A stretch of 64,000 nucleotides of DNA from Pantoea sp. Cy-639 (GCF_011752525.1 NZ_VWXI01000002.1:310001-374000); one strand, 5' to 3'. Counted from the stretch's first letter, positions 28,153-37,174 are shown. Notes: generated by a model not told the origin, from the letters alone. A program made the numbers and translations.

Positions 28153-28567
28153 TCACTCCACCAGCCACCAGACCATGTCGCTGTACGACATGGTCATGAT
28201 TTCACTGGCGGAAAAGTTCAGCTCCTTGGCCAGCCGCCTGGCGGCGGCCTTCTGCCGGGCAGGGTCAAAGCTCGTCGTCCTGCACCAGGCGAAAATAGCC
28301 GGCCTGCAGACGGGTGTAGTCCTTGAGGGCAAGGCCCTCGAGGTCCTTGACACCGACTTCGGCGAGGGAAGCGAACAGGTTCAGTTCGCGCTGCTCGTCA
28401 TCGCCGGCGCCACCGGCCTGGGCGTTGCGGATATCACGCACGGTCGGTGCGCGCAGCGACAGGCTGTCGACCTGCACACCGTTGGCCTCGCTGGGGCGGG
28501 ACAGGCGTACGGTCACACGCTCGGCGCTGACGGTCAGCCATTGCGGAAGCTTTTTCGCTTGAGCCAT
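28153..28567 (-). CDS. Tail assembly chaperone E-E' fusion made by programmed frameshift
   Basis: The E frame starts at 28567 and stops at TGA 28265-28267. The continuing E' product, ending at 28153, is in the +1 frame relative to E and has no start codon before its conserved core. The junction reads CTT-TGA-C (28270-28264): slipping +1 from CTT to TTT lets GAC be read next, giving ...DEL-DPARQ... and a 137-residue fusion. The E' end (FSASEIMTMSYSDMVWWLVE) matches the P2 gpE' family. E and E-E' products are known to be needed for tail assembly; the shift direction is read from the sequence, its use is inferred. Confidence 0.75.
28265..28567 (-). CDS. Tail assembly chaperone E, unshifted product
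   Basis: A 100-residue product beginning MAQAKKLPQWL, with the family stretch SLRAPTVRDIRNAQAG and ending LVQDDEL at a TGA that forms part of the putative shift site. It is the abundant chaperone form in P2-like tails and binds the tape measure during assembly. It begins 12 bases after the tube gene ends. Confidence 0.88.
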   Translation of the reverse strand: MAQAKKLPQWLTVSAERVTVRLSRPSEANGVQVDSLSLRAPTVRDIRNAQAGGAGDDEQRELNLFASLAEVGVKDLEGLALKDYTRLQAGYFRLVQDDEL

Positions 28568-28579
28568 GTAGCAGTCTCC

Positions 28580-29089
28580 TTACAGGCCAAGGGCAGCGCG
28601 CTGGGCGGCCAACTGATCGACACCATCGACCACCCGTTTCATACCCAGGGCATCGATTTCGTAGACCACGCGGCCATCGACTTCGAGCTTGTAGTAGGTC
28701 ACGGCGATGCTGTGCTTGATCTCGGCTTTGTCGCCGGCTTTCCAGTCGCCCATGTCGACTTCCTTCAGCGCACCGCGCAGGGTGACGATCACCGGGTTGA
28801 TCTTGCCCTTGAGCCCCTTGAAGGCGCCGCGGAAGGTACCGTTGAAGCCGGTGCCGTCGGCCAGGCCGAAGAACTTCAGCGACTCGCGGCGCACACCGGT
28901 GGTGGTGAAGGCGGCTTCCTGCTTCTCCATCCCCTGGTCGAGCTGGACCGGCATGTCCATGCCGCCGGGACGGTAGTCCTCGAGCTTGAGAGTGAGCTTG
29001 GGCAGGGTCAGGCTGGGTACATCGCCCTGGAAGCTGACGCCGTCGACGAACAGGTTCAGGTTGGCCAGGGTTTCGGGAATCATTGCCAT
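28580..29089 (-). CDS. Tail tube protein FII
   Basis: A 169-residue inner tube protein of the P2 FII/R-pyocin tube family. Diagnostic segments are MIPETLANLNLFVDG, KLTLKLEDYRPGGMDMPVQLDQGMEKQEAAF, GDKAEIKHSIAVTYYKLEVDG and the end YEIDALGMKRVVDGVDQLA. It polymerises into the hollow tube that pierces the target envelope. It lies 13 bases after the sheath stop, so the two structural genes are expressed together. Confidence 0.95.
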   Translation of the reverse strand: MAMIPETLANLNLFVDGVSFQGDVPSLTLPKLTLKLEDYRPGGMDMPVQLDQGMEKQEAAFTTTGVRRESLKFFGLADGTGFNGTFRGAFKGLKGKINPVIVTLRGALKEVDMGDWKAGDKAEIKHSIAVTYYKLEVDGRVVYEIDALGMKRVVDGVDQLAAQRAALGL

Positions 29090-29102
29090 GTAGGTGCGCT
29101 CC

Positions 29103-30269
29103 TTAAGCGGCGGAATCGAGGACTTCGGTCAGCCATTGATTGGTGACTTCGACGCGGAAATTGGGGTTCTCAGCCGGCGGAACATCGGTGAAGCGGATGT
29201 TCCAGTACACCTTGCCCTGCTCCAGCTGGCTGGCAGTGTTCAGCTCCGGATCGGCGAAGACCTCGAAGTTGATGATCGCGCCCTGGTTCTTCAGGTCGCG
29301 CATGAAGGCCTGCAGCCCCTCGGTGACATCCTTGACGTAGGTGGCGGTGATGGAGCGGTCGACGGCCCATTTGTGACCGTAGAGGATCGCGTCCATGACG
29401 ATGTCCATGGTCCGCACGCGAGTGACGAAGGCCCATTTCGGATCGCTCGACAGGGTGCGGTTGCCCCACAGGCGGAAGCCGTCATCGCGGATGATGGTGG
29501 CGATATTGGCGTTGTTCAGCAGGTTGGCCCGGCAGGTCTCGTCGCCATCGAGGAACTCCACCGCACGGGTGGTACCGGTGATGCCGACGAACTCCTTGTT
29601 CGACGGCGAGGCCCAGAAGCCGTACTCGCGGTCGGTCCAGGCGAACAGGCCGGCAACCCAGGCCGAACCCGGGGCATCGACGGTGGCCTCTTCGGTGGTG
29701 TCCCAGTAGCGCACGCCCGGATCGACCAGGAACGCGCGCTTGGCACCGAAGTTCTTGGCGTAGGCGATGGCCGCCTCGTCGGTGGTGTTGGGGCCGTCGA
29801 TGATGGCGATGGCGCGCAGCTTGTCGGCCAGTGCCACCAGCGCGGTGCCGATGGCAGAGGTGGCGCTGTGCTTGGGTGCCACCAGCAGGCGTGGCTGGGC
29901 GTTGAAACGGCTCTTGCCGTCGAGCAGTGCTTGCAGGCCGGTGCGCTTGCCGTCGGCCAGCACGTTGCCGATGATCGCCGAGGTCTGCTCGGCGGCATCC
30001 TCCAGCTTGGCCACGCCACAGGCGACGATGACGGCCTTGGCGCGGCCGTAGATGGCACGACAGGCCTTGGTGATCGCGGCGTCCTGGCCGAACGCCGCGA
30101 CCGCTTCGCGCTCGCTGGTGATCAGTACCAGGTCGTTGGCCTTGGCGCTGACGCCCGGCCCTTCGGTAAAGGTGTCGACCAGGCCGATGATCGAGGAGGA
30201 CGGCAGTGCGATGCTGCGTGCTCCGGTGTCGACGTTGGTCACGGTGACGCCGTGGAAGAATCCACTCAT
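29103..30269 (-). CDS. Contractile tail sheath protein FI
   Basis: A 388-residue sheath protein. Family features are FFHGVTVTNVDTGARSI at the N-terminus, the LVDPGVRYWDT core, the GFRLWGNRTLSSDPKWAFVTRVRTMDIVMDAI segment and a C-terminal EGLQAFMRDLKNQGAI. Its presence defines the particle as contractile (R-type). It is preceded by a terminator-like hairpin (30298-30320), so it may have its own expression level. Confidence 0.96.
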   Translation of the reverse strand: MSGFFHGVTVTNVDTGARSIALPSSSIIGLVDTFTEGPGVSAKANDLVLITSEREAVAAFGQDAAITKACRAIYGRAKAVIVACGVAKLEDAAEQTSAIIGNVLADGKRTGLQALLDGKSRFNAQPRLLVAPKHSATSAIGTALVALADKLRAIAIIDGPNTTDEAAIAYAKNFGAKRAFLVDPGVRYWDTTEEATVDAPGSAWVAGLFAWTDREYGFWASPSNKEFVGITGTTRAVEFLDGDETCRANLLNNANIATIIRDDGFRLWGNRTLSSDPKWAFVTRVRTMDIVMDAILYGHKWAVDRSITATYVKDVTEGLQAFMRDLKNQGAIINFEVFADPELNTASQLEQGKVYWNIRFTDVPPAENPNFRVEVTNQWLTEVLDSAA

Positions 30270-30297
30270 GTAGGTTTACTCCAGATTCAGGTATGAA

Positions 30298-30320
30298 AAG
30301 GCCCCGCAATGCGGGGCCTG
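30298..30320 (-). terminator. Intrinsic terminator-like hairpin between fibre chaperone and sheath genes
   Basis: On the minus strand GGCCCCGC-ATT-GCGGGGCC followed by TTTTC. It lies inside the tailocin operon, 50-80 bases after the fibre chaperone gene. A second inverted repeat (CAGGACAA...TTGTCCTG, 30328-30365) lies beside it. Confidence 0.7.
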
Positions 30321-30376
30321 GAAGGGTCAGGACAAACAACGTCCCTGAGATATGTGGTTGTCCTGAAAGGCCAAGG

Positions 30377-30928
30377 TCACTTCATTTCAGGACTGGCAAC
30401 CAGTTCGATCTCTCGCACCAAAGACTGATAGTGTTCGAATCGGGTCTCGCCATCGGCGATATCTAGTTCGTACTTGCGCATGCGCAGTACAGCCAGGGCT
30501 TCCTGGGCCATCCGTTGCTGTTCGGCCTGCTGAATGATGAGATCTGCGGCTTCGGAGCAAGTCAGGCCTGCTGAGTCTGCGTAATGCTTGACCCAGATGT
30601 TGACATCGCCTTGATACTGAGCACTCTTGTATTCACGGGCAGCATTTTCACGAGCAAGATATTCCTTTTCAAAACGGCTCCATCGCGAATAGATAGATGC
30701 CACCTGATCATCGATCAATCCTTGCAGCTCTGTGACGTCCGGCCATTTCTTGACGCGATCCAGGATCGTAGGTGGAAAGACGCTGAAATCTAGGATCTTG
30801 TAATCGGACTGTGCCTGCAAAAGCTGCTTGTAGAGTTCGTCAGGGATTGCTTTGGCAGACTCCGGAATGCACCGATGAACTTCATCGTTGTAAAACGTAC
30901 GCTCACCCCTTACTACGAAAATTGACAT
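30377..30928 (-). CDS. Tail fibre assembly chaperone
   Basis: A 183-residue protein immediately downstream of the tail fibre gene. It opens with the fibre-chaperone pattern FYNDEVHRCIPESAKAIPDELYKQLLQAQS and has a long helical second half. Fibre chaperones of this kind are needed to trimerise the cognate fibre and are usually exchanged with it. The base composition is visibly more AT-rich than the rest of the cluster, like the 3' half of the fibre gene. Start 30928 has the very strong site GAGGAGG. Confidence 0.75.
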   Translation of the reverse strand: MSIFVVRGERTFYNDEVHRCIPESAKAIPDELYKQLLQAQSDYKILDFSVFPPTILDRVKKWPDVTELQGLIDDQVASIYSRWSRFEKEYLARENAAREYKSAQYQGDVNIWVKHYADSAGLTCSEAADLIIQQAEQQRMAQEALAVLRMRKYELDIADGETRFEHYQSLVREIELVASPEMK

Positions 30929-30938
30929 TGATTCCTCC

Positions 30939-32669
30939 TCAAAAACCAATCGCGCGCCACTGCACCATGCGCCCATCCGCAAGATTGGTGTCGCAGAAAG
31001 CCTGCCCATCAAACCCCAGCGCGCTAGGTTTCCCAATACTTACGGAATGTCGATCCTGACGGTAGAACGGCTCTTTATCGTAATCATCAATCGTCACACC
31101 AATGCTGGCGACAACTGACAAGCAGCCATTGGGAAACTTCAATGGGAAAACCGTATCAATGTTGACCGTTGAAATATTTGCCGGAAGATATATTGTCCCC
31201 CACTGCTCAATCAAACCGTTGGGGTTATTCGCCCAACCGTTCATAGCAATCAGAGAAGAGTATGCCGCCGTATTGGAAAGTCCTCCTGAAATGACCGTAT
31301 AGATGTTATCGGATACACACATCAACATGACCGGCAGCTCGCTGGAGCGGATGGTGATCGCATCGTACTGAGCGGACCCAATGCTGATGTAGCCACCAAC
31401 GGCCACAGGCTTCTTGATGGTCACTGTCCCGTTACCATTCCCTACCGAGATGGTGAAGATCGATCCTGTGGCAATGCCCGAGGAGGGCAACTGAAGACTG
31501 CCACTCCATACCCCGCTACCGCCCATGTAGGTCAAGCGCCCCACATGCTCGGCCGTCAGCGTGGAGCCCGTCGCCGCCGACACGATTTTTGAAGTCAGGT
31601 TCAGGCCAAGTTCTCTGGAAAACTCAGTGGTGGCCACACGGTTCGAACTGTCGCCCCGTGCCGCTGTCGGTGCCTTTGGATCGCCGATTAGTACAGGGCT
31701 TTCCAACGGAGCCTTGAGAGCTAACGCAGTATCCACCTGCCCTTTGGTGTAGACATCTGTCAAACCATAACCAGCAACAGTCGTTGGATTGGTTGCGGCA
31801 GTCACTCGCCCATATTTATCAACAGTGACACTCCGGTAAGAGCCCGCTCCCACGCCAGTGCGACCGAAGGCCATCTCATATTCCTGAGGGCTGACACCCA
31901 ATGTGATTGGCCCATCACTGGTCAACTGCCAGGCACTATCGCCATTGACAGTGCCTTTTTCGACCAGCACCAGAAGACCCGGTGTGACCTTGGCATCGGT
32001 ATCGGCATCCACCGTACGCACCCAAGCCCCTCCAGCGACCTGGTACAAACCATTGTCCTTAGCCGCCGCCTGGTTTTTCACCAGAACCCTAGCCCCCGCC
32101 AACAGCACGATGCCATCAATGGTCTGCAATCCACTCAAGATAATGGGAGCAGTGGTCGCCACCTGCACTGAATGTTTGAAATCCTGTCGGGCCAGCTCTT
32201 CAGTGACCCACTCGCGGGTAGCGAGCACGACAGCCGGATCAATTTTCAACTGCACGTTGCTGGCGCTGCTGACCACCAGGTTCATGCGTACTACCTGGGT
32301 ACGCCCCGAGCCCTGACTGAGCAACGGTTTGTAGGTCGGCGCGCAGTTGGCCACGGCCACCATGTCGCCGTCCGCGTCGTACAACGCAATTTCACGGATC
32401 CACCTGCCACCGACATCCGCCGGAATGACCTGCTCGGCGACGATGATCGCGCTGTTCTTGTCGTCCACCTTCAACTGGTTCAGCGGGGCGCGGCGCCACT
32501 CGTTGATCAGGCTGGTCTGGGTGGCATTGGGCATCGGGTCGGCGCCATTGGCGTCGCCGATACCCATCTGGGTGATTTTCCAAGGGATGCCCAAGGCATC
32601 CGCGTTGGCCTGCTTCGCCGCTCCCACGTTGGTGAGGATGGCGTAGAACTGTGAATTCTGATCAACCAT
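30939..32669 (-). CDS. Tail fibre protein, receptor-binding
   Basis: A 576-residue fibre. The N-terminal ~150 residues are the conserved baseplate-attachment domain (FYAILTNVGAAKQANADALGIPWKITQMGIGDANG, RWIREIALYDADGDMVAVANCAPTYKPLL). A middle shaft follows (KQDFKHSVQVATTAPIILSGLQTIDGI), then a receptor-binding end with GWANNPNGLIEQWGTIYLP and a terminal FCDTNLADGRMVQWRAIGF. This tip decides which strains are killed. Start ATG 32669 overlaps the gpI end by eight bases. The 3' half is more AT-rich than its neighbours, suggesting exchange. Confidence 0.92.
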   Translation of the reverse strand: MVDQNSQFYAILTNVGAAKQANADALGIPWKITQMGIGDANGADPMPNATQTSLINEWRRAPLNQLKVDDKNSAIIVAEQVIPADVGGRWIREIALYDADGDMVAVANCAPTYKPLLSQGSGRTQVVRMNLVVSSASNVQLKIDPAVVLATREWVTEELARQDFKHSVQVATTAPIILSGLQTIDGIVLLAGARVLVKNQAAAKDNGLYQVAGGAWVRTVDADTDAKVTPGLLVLVEKGTVNGDSAWQLTSDGPITLGVSPQEYEMAFGRTGVGAGSYRSVTVDKYGRVTAATNPTTVAGYGLTDVYTKGQVDTALALKAPLESPVLIGDPKAPTAARGDSSNRVATTEFSRELGLNLTSKIVSAATGSTLTAEHVGRLTYMGGSGVWSGSLQLPSSGIATGSIFTISVGNGNGTVTIKKPVAVGGYISIGSAQYDAITIRSSELPVMLMCVSDNIYTVISGGLSNTAAYSSLIAMNGWANNPNGLIEQWGTIYLPANISTVNIDTVFPLKFPNGCLSVVASIGVTIDDYDKEPFYRQDRHSVSIGKPSALGFDGQAFCDTNLADGRMVQWRAIGF

Positions 32670-33270
32670 GTGCAATGTCCAAGGTATCGATTGTGTGTTC
32701 GCGACCACCGCGACCGATCACGCCACCGACGACAAGGTCAGGTGACGAGGGCGGATAGACGTCAAGCTCGTCGCCGTCCTGCTGCGCGCAGCCGAAATGG
32801 AGCCCGCCACGGCTTTCGAGACTGATCGCCAGGCCGGTCATGTGGCGGCTGACGGGGCGGGCGTCGTCGATCAACGACGACAGTTCGTTGTAGGTCTGCT
32901 CGTCGATGCCGCTGTCGGTCACCCCCACTTTCAGGGCGAAGGTCCCCGGCACGCCGGCAGGCTCGGCCTGCCACCACTCCTGCACCTCGATCAGGTAGCC
33001 GAACGGCTCGACCACGCGCCGCAGGGCGCCGAGAGTGCCCTTGTGGGCGTGAATGAAGAACGCCGAGCGAATCACCGAGCGCTTGATCGGCTCGCTCCAG
33101 CTGTCGTCCCAACGGTCCACCGACCAGGCCCAGGCCAGCTGGTAAAGCAGGTGTGCCGGGCAGGTGTCGGGGTTGTAGAGGGTACGCAGGGCGGCCTTGA
33201 GGTCCTCGTCGGCCGCCACTTCGATGGCCCGCTCCAGTGGTGTGCGGTTCAGTGGCAACAGGCTCTGCAT
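32662..33270 (-). CDS. Baseplate/tail protein I (P2 gpI-like)
   Basis: A 202-residue gpI-like protein linking baseplate to fibres: LLPLNRTPLERAIEVAADE at the start and the conserved LLYQLAWAWSVDRWDDSWSEPIKRSVIRSAFFIHAHKGTLGALRRVVEPFGYLIEV block. ATG 33270 is chosen because GAGGTG lies seven bases upstream; GTG 33279 is in frame but too close to that site. It follows gpJ directly (one base gap) and overlaps the fibre gene. Confidence 0.92.
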   Translation of the reverse strand: MQSLLPLNRTPLERAIEVAADEDLKAALRTLYNPDTCPAHLLYQLAWAWSVDRWDDSWSEPIKRSVIRSAFFIHAHKGTLGALRRVVEPFGYLIEVQEWWQAEPAGVPGTFALKVGVTDSGIDEQTYNELSSLIDDARPVSRHMTGLAISLESRGGLHFGCAQQDGDELDVYPPSSPDLVVGGVIGRGGREHTIDTLDIAHG

Positions 33271-33271
33271 G

Positions 33272-34153
33272 TCACTCACCTCGCCGCAGTTCGATGCCCG
33301 TGCACCAGGCGGCCTGGGCCTTGCTCGGGCGGATGTCCTGCCAGCCGACCAGCTCGACTCGGCTCACGCCGTCGATATGCAACTGGGCATCGACCCCGGA
33401 GCGCGCGACCTCGAGCCCCAGGCGGCGACGCGGATTGATCCAGGCCTCCAGTCGACGCCGGCACTCGGTGAGCAGCGTCTCGTATTCCGGCCCGCTGGCA
33501 CCCATGTACAGCACGGCCTCGACCCGATAGGGCAACACCTCGGCGCTGCGCACGTTGACCCGGTCGGCGACCGGGCGAATATCGTCGTCGTTGAGGTAGG
33601 CCTTGACCCGCGCCAGCAGCTCGGGACTGGCCACGCCATCACCCTCCAGGCTCAGCACGGTGACATCCACCACCGCCGGCGACGGGCTTTCCGCCGTTGC
33701 ATCGGCGACCTGCCCCGACGCATTGCGGGCATGCAGGATGTAGCTGTTGCGCGGGCCGGCGGTGGTCAGACCCTCATAGACCAGTTGCACCCGCTCGCGC
33801 AGGGCATCGTCGGCTTCGAGGATCGCCTCGGTGGGCGGAATCGTGGCTGGGTCGGCCGCCTGGATCACCAGGCGTTGCAAGCTGACGTTGGCCGCCAGCT
33901 GGTCGAGGTCGCTGCCTTGGGCATAGGCCAGCAGCAGGGCCTTGGCCGCGTCGTTGATTCGCGCCCGGTTGAGCAGCTTGCGGTAGGCGCCGACCTCCAG
34001 CAGCTTGGTCACCGGATCGCTTTCCAGGTTAGCGGTCCAGGCGTCGCCCATCTGGGCGCGAAAACTGTCCAGATCCTGCTGGTACAGCGTTTCGAAATCG
34101 AGGTCCTCGAGCAGTTGCGGGGCGGGGAGCTTCGACAGGTCGACCTGGCTCAT
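33272..34153 (-). CDS. Baseplate protein J (P2 gpJ-like)
   Basis: A 293-residue gpJ-like baseplate wedge protein. It opens VDLSKLPAPQLLEDLDFETLYQQ, and contains LLAYAQGSDLDQLAANVSLQRLV and the gpJ block YILHARNASGQVADA. It joins hub to sheath in the baseplate. The start ATG 34153 overlaps the gpW stop (ATGA), showing translational coupling. Confidence 0.95.
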   Translation of the reverse strand: MSQVDLSKLPAPQLLEDLDFETLYQQDLDSFRAQMGDAWTANLESDPVTKLLEVGAYRKLLNRARINDAAKALLLAYAQGSDLDQLAANVSLQRLVIQAADPATIPPTEAILEADDALRERVQLVYEGLTTAGPRNSYILHARNASGQVADATAESPSPAVVDVTVLSLEGDGVASPELLARVKAYLNDDDIRPVADRVNVRSAEVLPYRVEAVLYMGASGPEYETLLTECRRRLEAWINPRRRLGLEVARSGVDAQLHIDGVSRVELVGWQDIRPSKAQAAWCTGIELRRGE

Positions 34154-34476
34154 ACCGTCACCTCCACCAGGGCGTCGTCACCCAGGTAGCGACCGGTCAA
34201 GGCCAGACTGACCTGGCCGTCGAGCACGGCGACCACCTTGACCCGTTCCAGCTTGAGTCGCGGCTCCCAACGCCCGAGGGCACGGGCTACCTCGGCCTGC
34301 ACGGCGCTCTTCCAGCCATCGTTGACCGGCAGGTCGACGTAGCGGCGCAGTTGGCTACCGTATTCCGGGCGCATGCGGCGGCTGCCCAGAGGCGTGGTGA
34401 GGATGTCTTCGATGGATTGGCGCAGGTGGGCGATGCCCGCCAGGGGCTGGCCGGTGTGACGGTCCATGCCGATCAT
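34150..34476 (-). CDS. Baseplate protein W (P2 gpW/gp25-like)
   Basis: A 108-residue gp25/gpW-like wedge protein with DRHTGQPLAGIAHLRQSIEDILTTPLGSRRMRPEYGSQL as the diagnostic core. ATG 34476 is preceded by AGGAGGTG and overlaps by four bases the stop of a 15-codon upstream ORF. It is coupled to gpJ downstream. Confidence 0.95.
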   Translation of the reverse strand: MIGMDRHTGQPLAGIAHLRQSIEDILTTPLGSRRMRPEYGSQLRRYVDLPVNDGWKSAVQAEVARALGRWEPRLKLERVKVVAVLDGQVSLALTGRYLGDDALVEVTV

Positions 34477-34520
34477 GGGGCACCTCCTGTCCTGGGCACA
34501 TCCCGTCGGCGGATATGCAT
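34473..34520 (-). CDS. Possible 15-residue leader peptide upstream of gpW
   Basis: A short frame MHIRRRDVPRTGGAP with CAGGAG seven bases before its ATG (34520) and a TGA that overlaps the gpW ATG (ATGA). It sits directly after a terminator-like hairpin (34536-34560). The arrangement suggests translational coupling or attenuation of the W-J-I-fibre genes. The Arg-rich tract (RRR) could make ribosome progress sensitive to charged tRNA, but that is speculation. Expression is unproven. Confidence 0.4.
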   Translation of the reverse strand: MHIRRRDVPRTGGAP

Positions 34521-34535
34521 GGCGTTCTCCTGAAA

Positions 34536-34560
34536 TGAAAAAGCCCGCAGTGGCGGGCAT
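34536..34560 (-). terminator. Intrinsic terminator-like hairpin between gpV and gpW
   Basis: On the minus strand GCCCGC-CACT-GCGGGC followed by TTTTT, six bases after the gpV stop. It lies inside the tailocin operon, so either read-through or an antitermination mechanism must operate. Confidence 0.75.
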
Positions 34561-34565
34561 TGGGT

Positions 34566-35126
34566 TCAGTGCTTGTGGTTGGCCGTGTTGCCGGCGGTAT
34601 CGATGATTCGTCCGCCACCATTGATGTCGCCGGTGACCGTCAACGGCCCCTTGACCGCAACCGTACCGGTCAGGGTGATCGTGGCCGCCTCCAGGGCAAT
34701 CGCACTGTCGCTGACCACCAGGGTGCTGCCGCCAACCTTGATCGTGGCGTTGCCGCTGGGCAGCTGGATGTCGTAGCGCTTGGCCTGCCAGTCGTAGACC
34801 AGCGAACCGCCGTCGTCGAAGCGCCAGACCTCGACATGGTCACGACTGTCCGGCGCCGATCCGGCGTTGCCATAGAGCCCAGGCACGAAGGTGCCCTGGG
34901 CCGGATCACCACTGGGGCTGACCAGCACGCCCTGTTCATCGAGACTCGGCACCCGCCAGTGGCGGGCCTTGCCCGCCGCCTGGGCATGCCAACGTACCCA
35001 GGCGCTGGTCCAACCGCCGCCGTCGGAGACCCTGACCCGTGCGGCGGCAAGGTCCACCGCCACCACGCGACAGGGGATCACCAGACTGGCCAGCATGCGG
35101 TCGTGCATGGCGCTGGCGTAGCTCAT
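34566..35126 (-). CDS. Baseplate spike protein V (P2 gpV-like)
   Basis: A 186-residue membrane-piercing spike. The N-terminal OB-fold region has WVRWHAQAAGKARHWRVPSLDEQGVLVSPSGDPAQGTFVPGLYG; the C-terminal beta-helix has alternating IKVGGSTLVVSDSAIALEAATITLTG repeats and ends in NHKH, the HxH iron-binding tip of these spikes. Start 35126 overlaps the stop of the preceding gene (ATGA). A terminator-like hairpin follows. Confidence 0.93.
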   Translation of the reverse strand: MSYASAMHDRMLASLVIPCRVVAVDLAAARVRVSDGGGWTSAWVRWHAQAAGKARHWRVPSLDEQGVLVSPSGDPAQGTFVPGLYGNAGSAPDSRDHVEVWRFDDGGSLVYDWQAKRYDIQLPSGNATIKVGGSTLVVSDSAIALEAATITLTGTVAVKGPLTVTGDINGGGRIIDTAGNTANHKH

Positions 35127-35620
35127 GCCAGGTCCTCCGGGGCGAAGTACTTGTCCTGATTACCCGACCCGGTTTCCGGGGCAAACCCCAGCGCCAGACT
35201 GCCAGGCGGCTGGTCCGGCCACGGCCACTGGGCGACACCGAGCAAGACCGGCTGCTCCCATTGCACCCGCCACGACGCGCCTTCGGCCTCGGCGGTGACA
35301 TTACGCGCCGCCTCGACGAAATCTAGCCCCCAGAACTGCTGCCGCAACTGGTCGACCACCTGCGCCGCCAATATGCCGGCCTGCGTTCGTGCCTGTGCGG
35401 AACTGCCCTGGGCAGTGATACGCGCCTCCAGCGTCGCCATCAGCAACGAACGCCCGTCGCGCAGCGCCTCGTCGCCACGCAGGCGTACCAAGCTGTGCAC
35501 CAGTGCCGGAAGTTGCAACTCGCCGTGCGCGTCAGCGTCGGCCAGCACCGTGGCAAGCTCCGGAAGGGCGGCTTGCAGGGTGGAGGTGACGGCCGCATAC
35601 AACTGGACCAGCTCGCTCAT
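35123..35620 (-). CDS. Tailocin protein of unknown function (R-pyocin PA0615 position)
   Basis: A 165-residue protein between the lectin gene and the spike gene, the position of PA0615 in the R-pyocin cluster. It is helical and Ala/Leu-rich at the start (LYAAVTSTLQAALPELATVLADA), with a Gly/Pro-rich end (WPWPDQPPGSLALGF). No enzyme motif is visible. It is probably a structural or assembly factor. Start 35620 has GAGGAGT upstream; its stop overlaps gpV. Confidence 0.65.
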   Translation of the reverse strand: MSELVQLYAAVTSTLQAALPELATVLADADAHGELQLPALVHSLVRLRGDEALRDGRSLLMATLEARITAQGSSAQARTQAGILAAQVVDQLRQQFWGLDFVEAARNVTAEAEGASWRVQWEQPVLLGVAQWPWPDQPPGSLALGFAPETGSGNQDKYFAPEDLA

Positions 35621-35676
35621 GTGAGTACTCCTCGGGTCGTGGCGAAAGCCGGGTCGGCGAGGACCCGGCATCCGGC

Positions 35677-36706
<1,030 letters not shown>

Positions 36707-36730
36707 CCGTTTCTCTTCCTTGTTAGCGCT

Positions 36731-37078
36731 TTACTCTTTGTCCTGGCGCGCCATCGCTGCCGGGTCGCCCAGCCCAAGACGCCGCGCCGCCCAGCGCTCG
36801 TACAGGCCGATGGCCACGTCGGCGCCGGCCATGGCGGTCAGGCAGCCGAAGGCGCTGGCACTCCAGATCGACATGCCGCTGGCATACAGCAGCATCACCG
36901 TCGACACCCCGCAGACCATGCAGGCCCCCGAGCGCAGCGCCAGACGCCGCAGCAGCGACCAGCCGCGAGCGCCGGCCTTGTCAGCCCGCCACATCTCGCC
37001 GGAAAGACCGCCCAGCAATGCCAGGACGATCACCAGCCAGAGCGGCATTTCCAGCAACGTCTGTTGCTCGTTAGTCAC
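36731..37078 (-). CDS. Holin of the tailocin lysis system
   Basis: A 115-residue protein starting at GTG 37078 (RBS AGGAGACAGGACA). It has three hydrophobic segments (MPLWLVIVLALLGGLSG, LALRSGACMVCGVSTVMLLYASG, AFGCLTAMAGADVAIGLY) and a charged C-terminus (RQDKE), fitting the holin at the same place in R-pyocin clusters. It lets the endolysin cross the inner membrane. An in-frame extension upstream lacks ribosome sites and is probably leader RNA. Confidence 0.82.
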   Translation of the reverse strand: MTNEQQTLLEMPLWLVIVLALLGGLSGEMWRADKAGARGWSLLRRLALRSGACMVCGVSTVMLLYASGMSIWSASAFGCLTAMAGADVAIGLYERWAARRLGLGDPAAMARQDKE

Positions 37079-37150
37079 TGTCCTGTCTCCTGTGTGAATG
37101 CCCATCGGCGACATGCCGATGGCGCGTGTTGTCGTTGGACTTGGCATTCC

Positions 37151-37174
37151 AAAAAGCCCGCCCCGCAGGCTTTT
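37151..37174 (-). terminator. Terminator-like hairpin in the tailocin leader
   Basis: On the minus strand AAAAGCC-TGCGGGGCG-GGCTTTTT, between the promoter (37385-37413) and the holin start (37078). A terminator-like element in an untranslated leader of about 300 nt suggests attenuation or antitermination. Stem of seven pairs, moderate strength. Confidence 0.5.
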
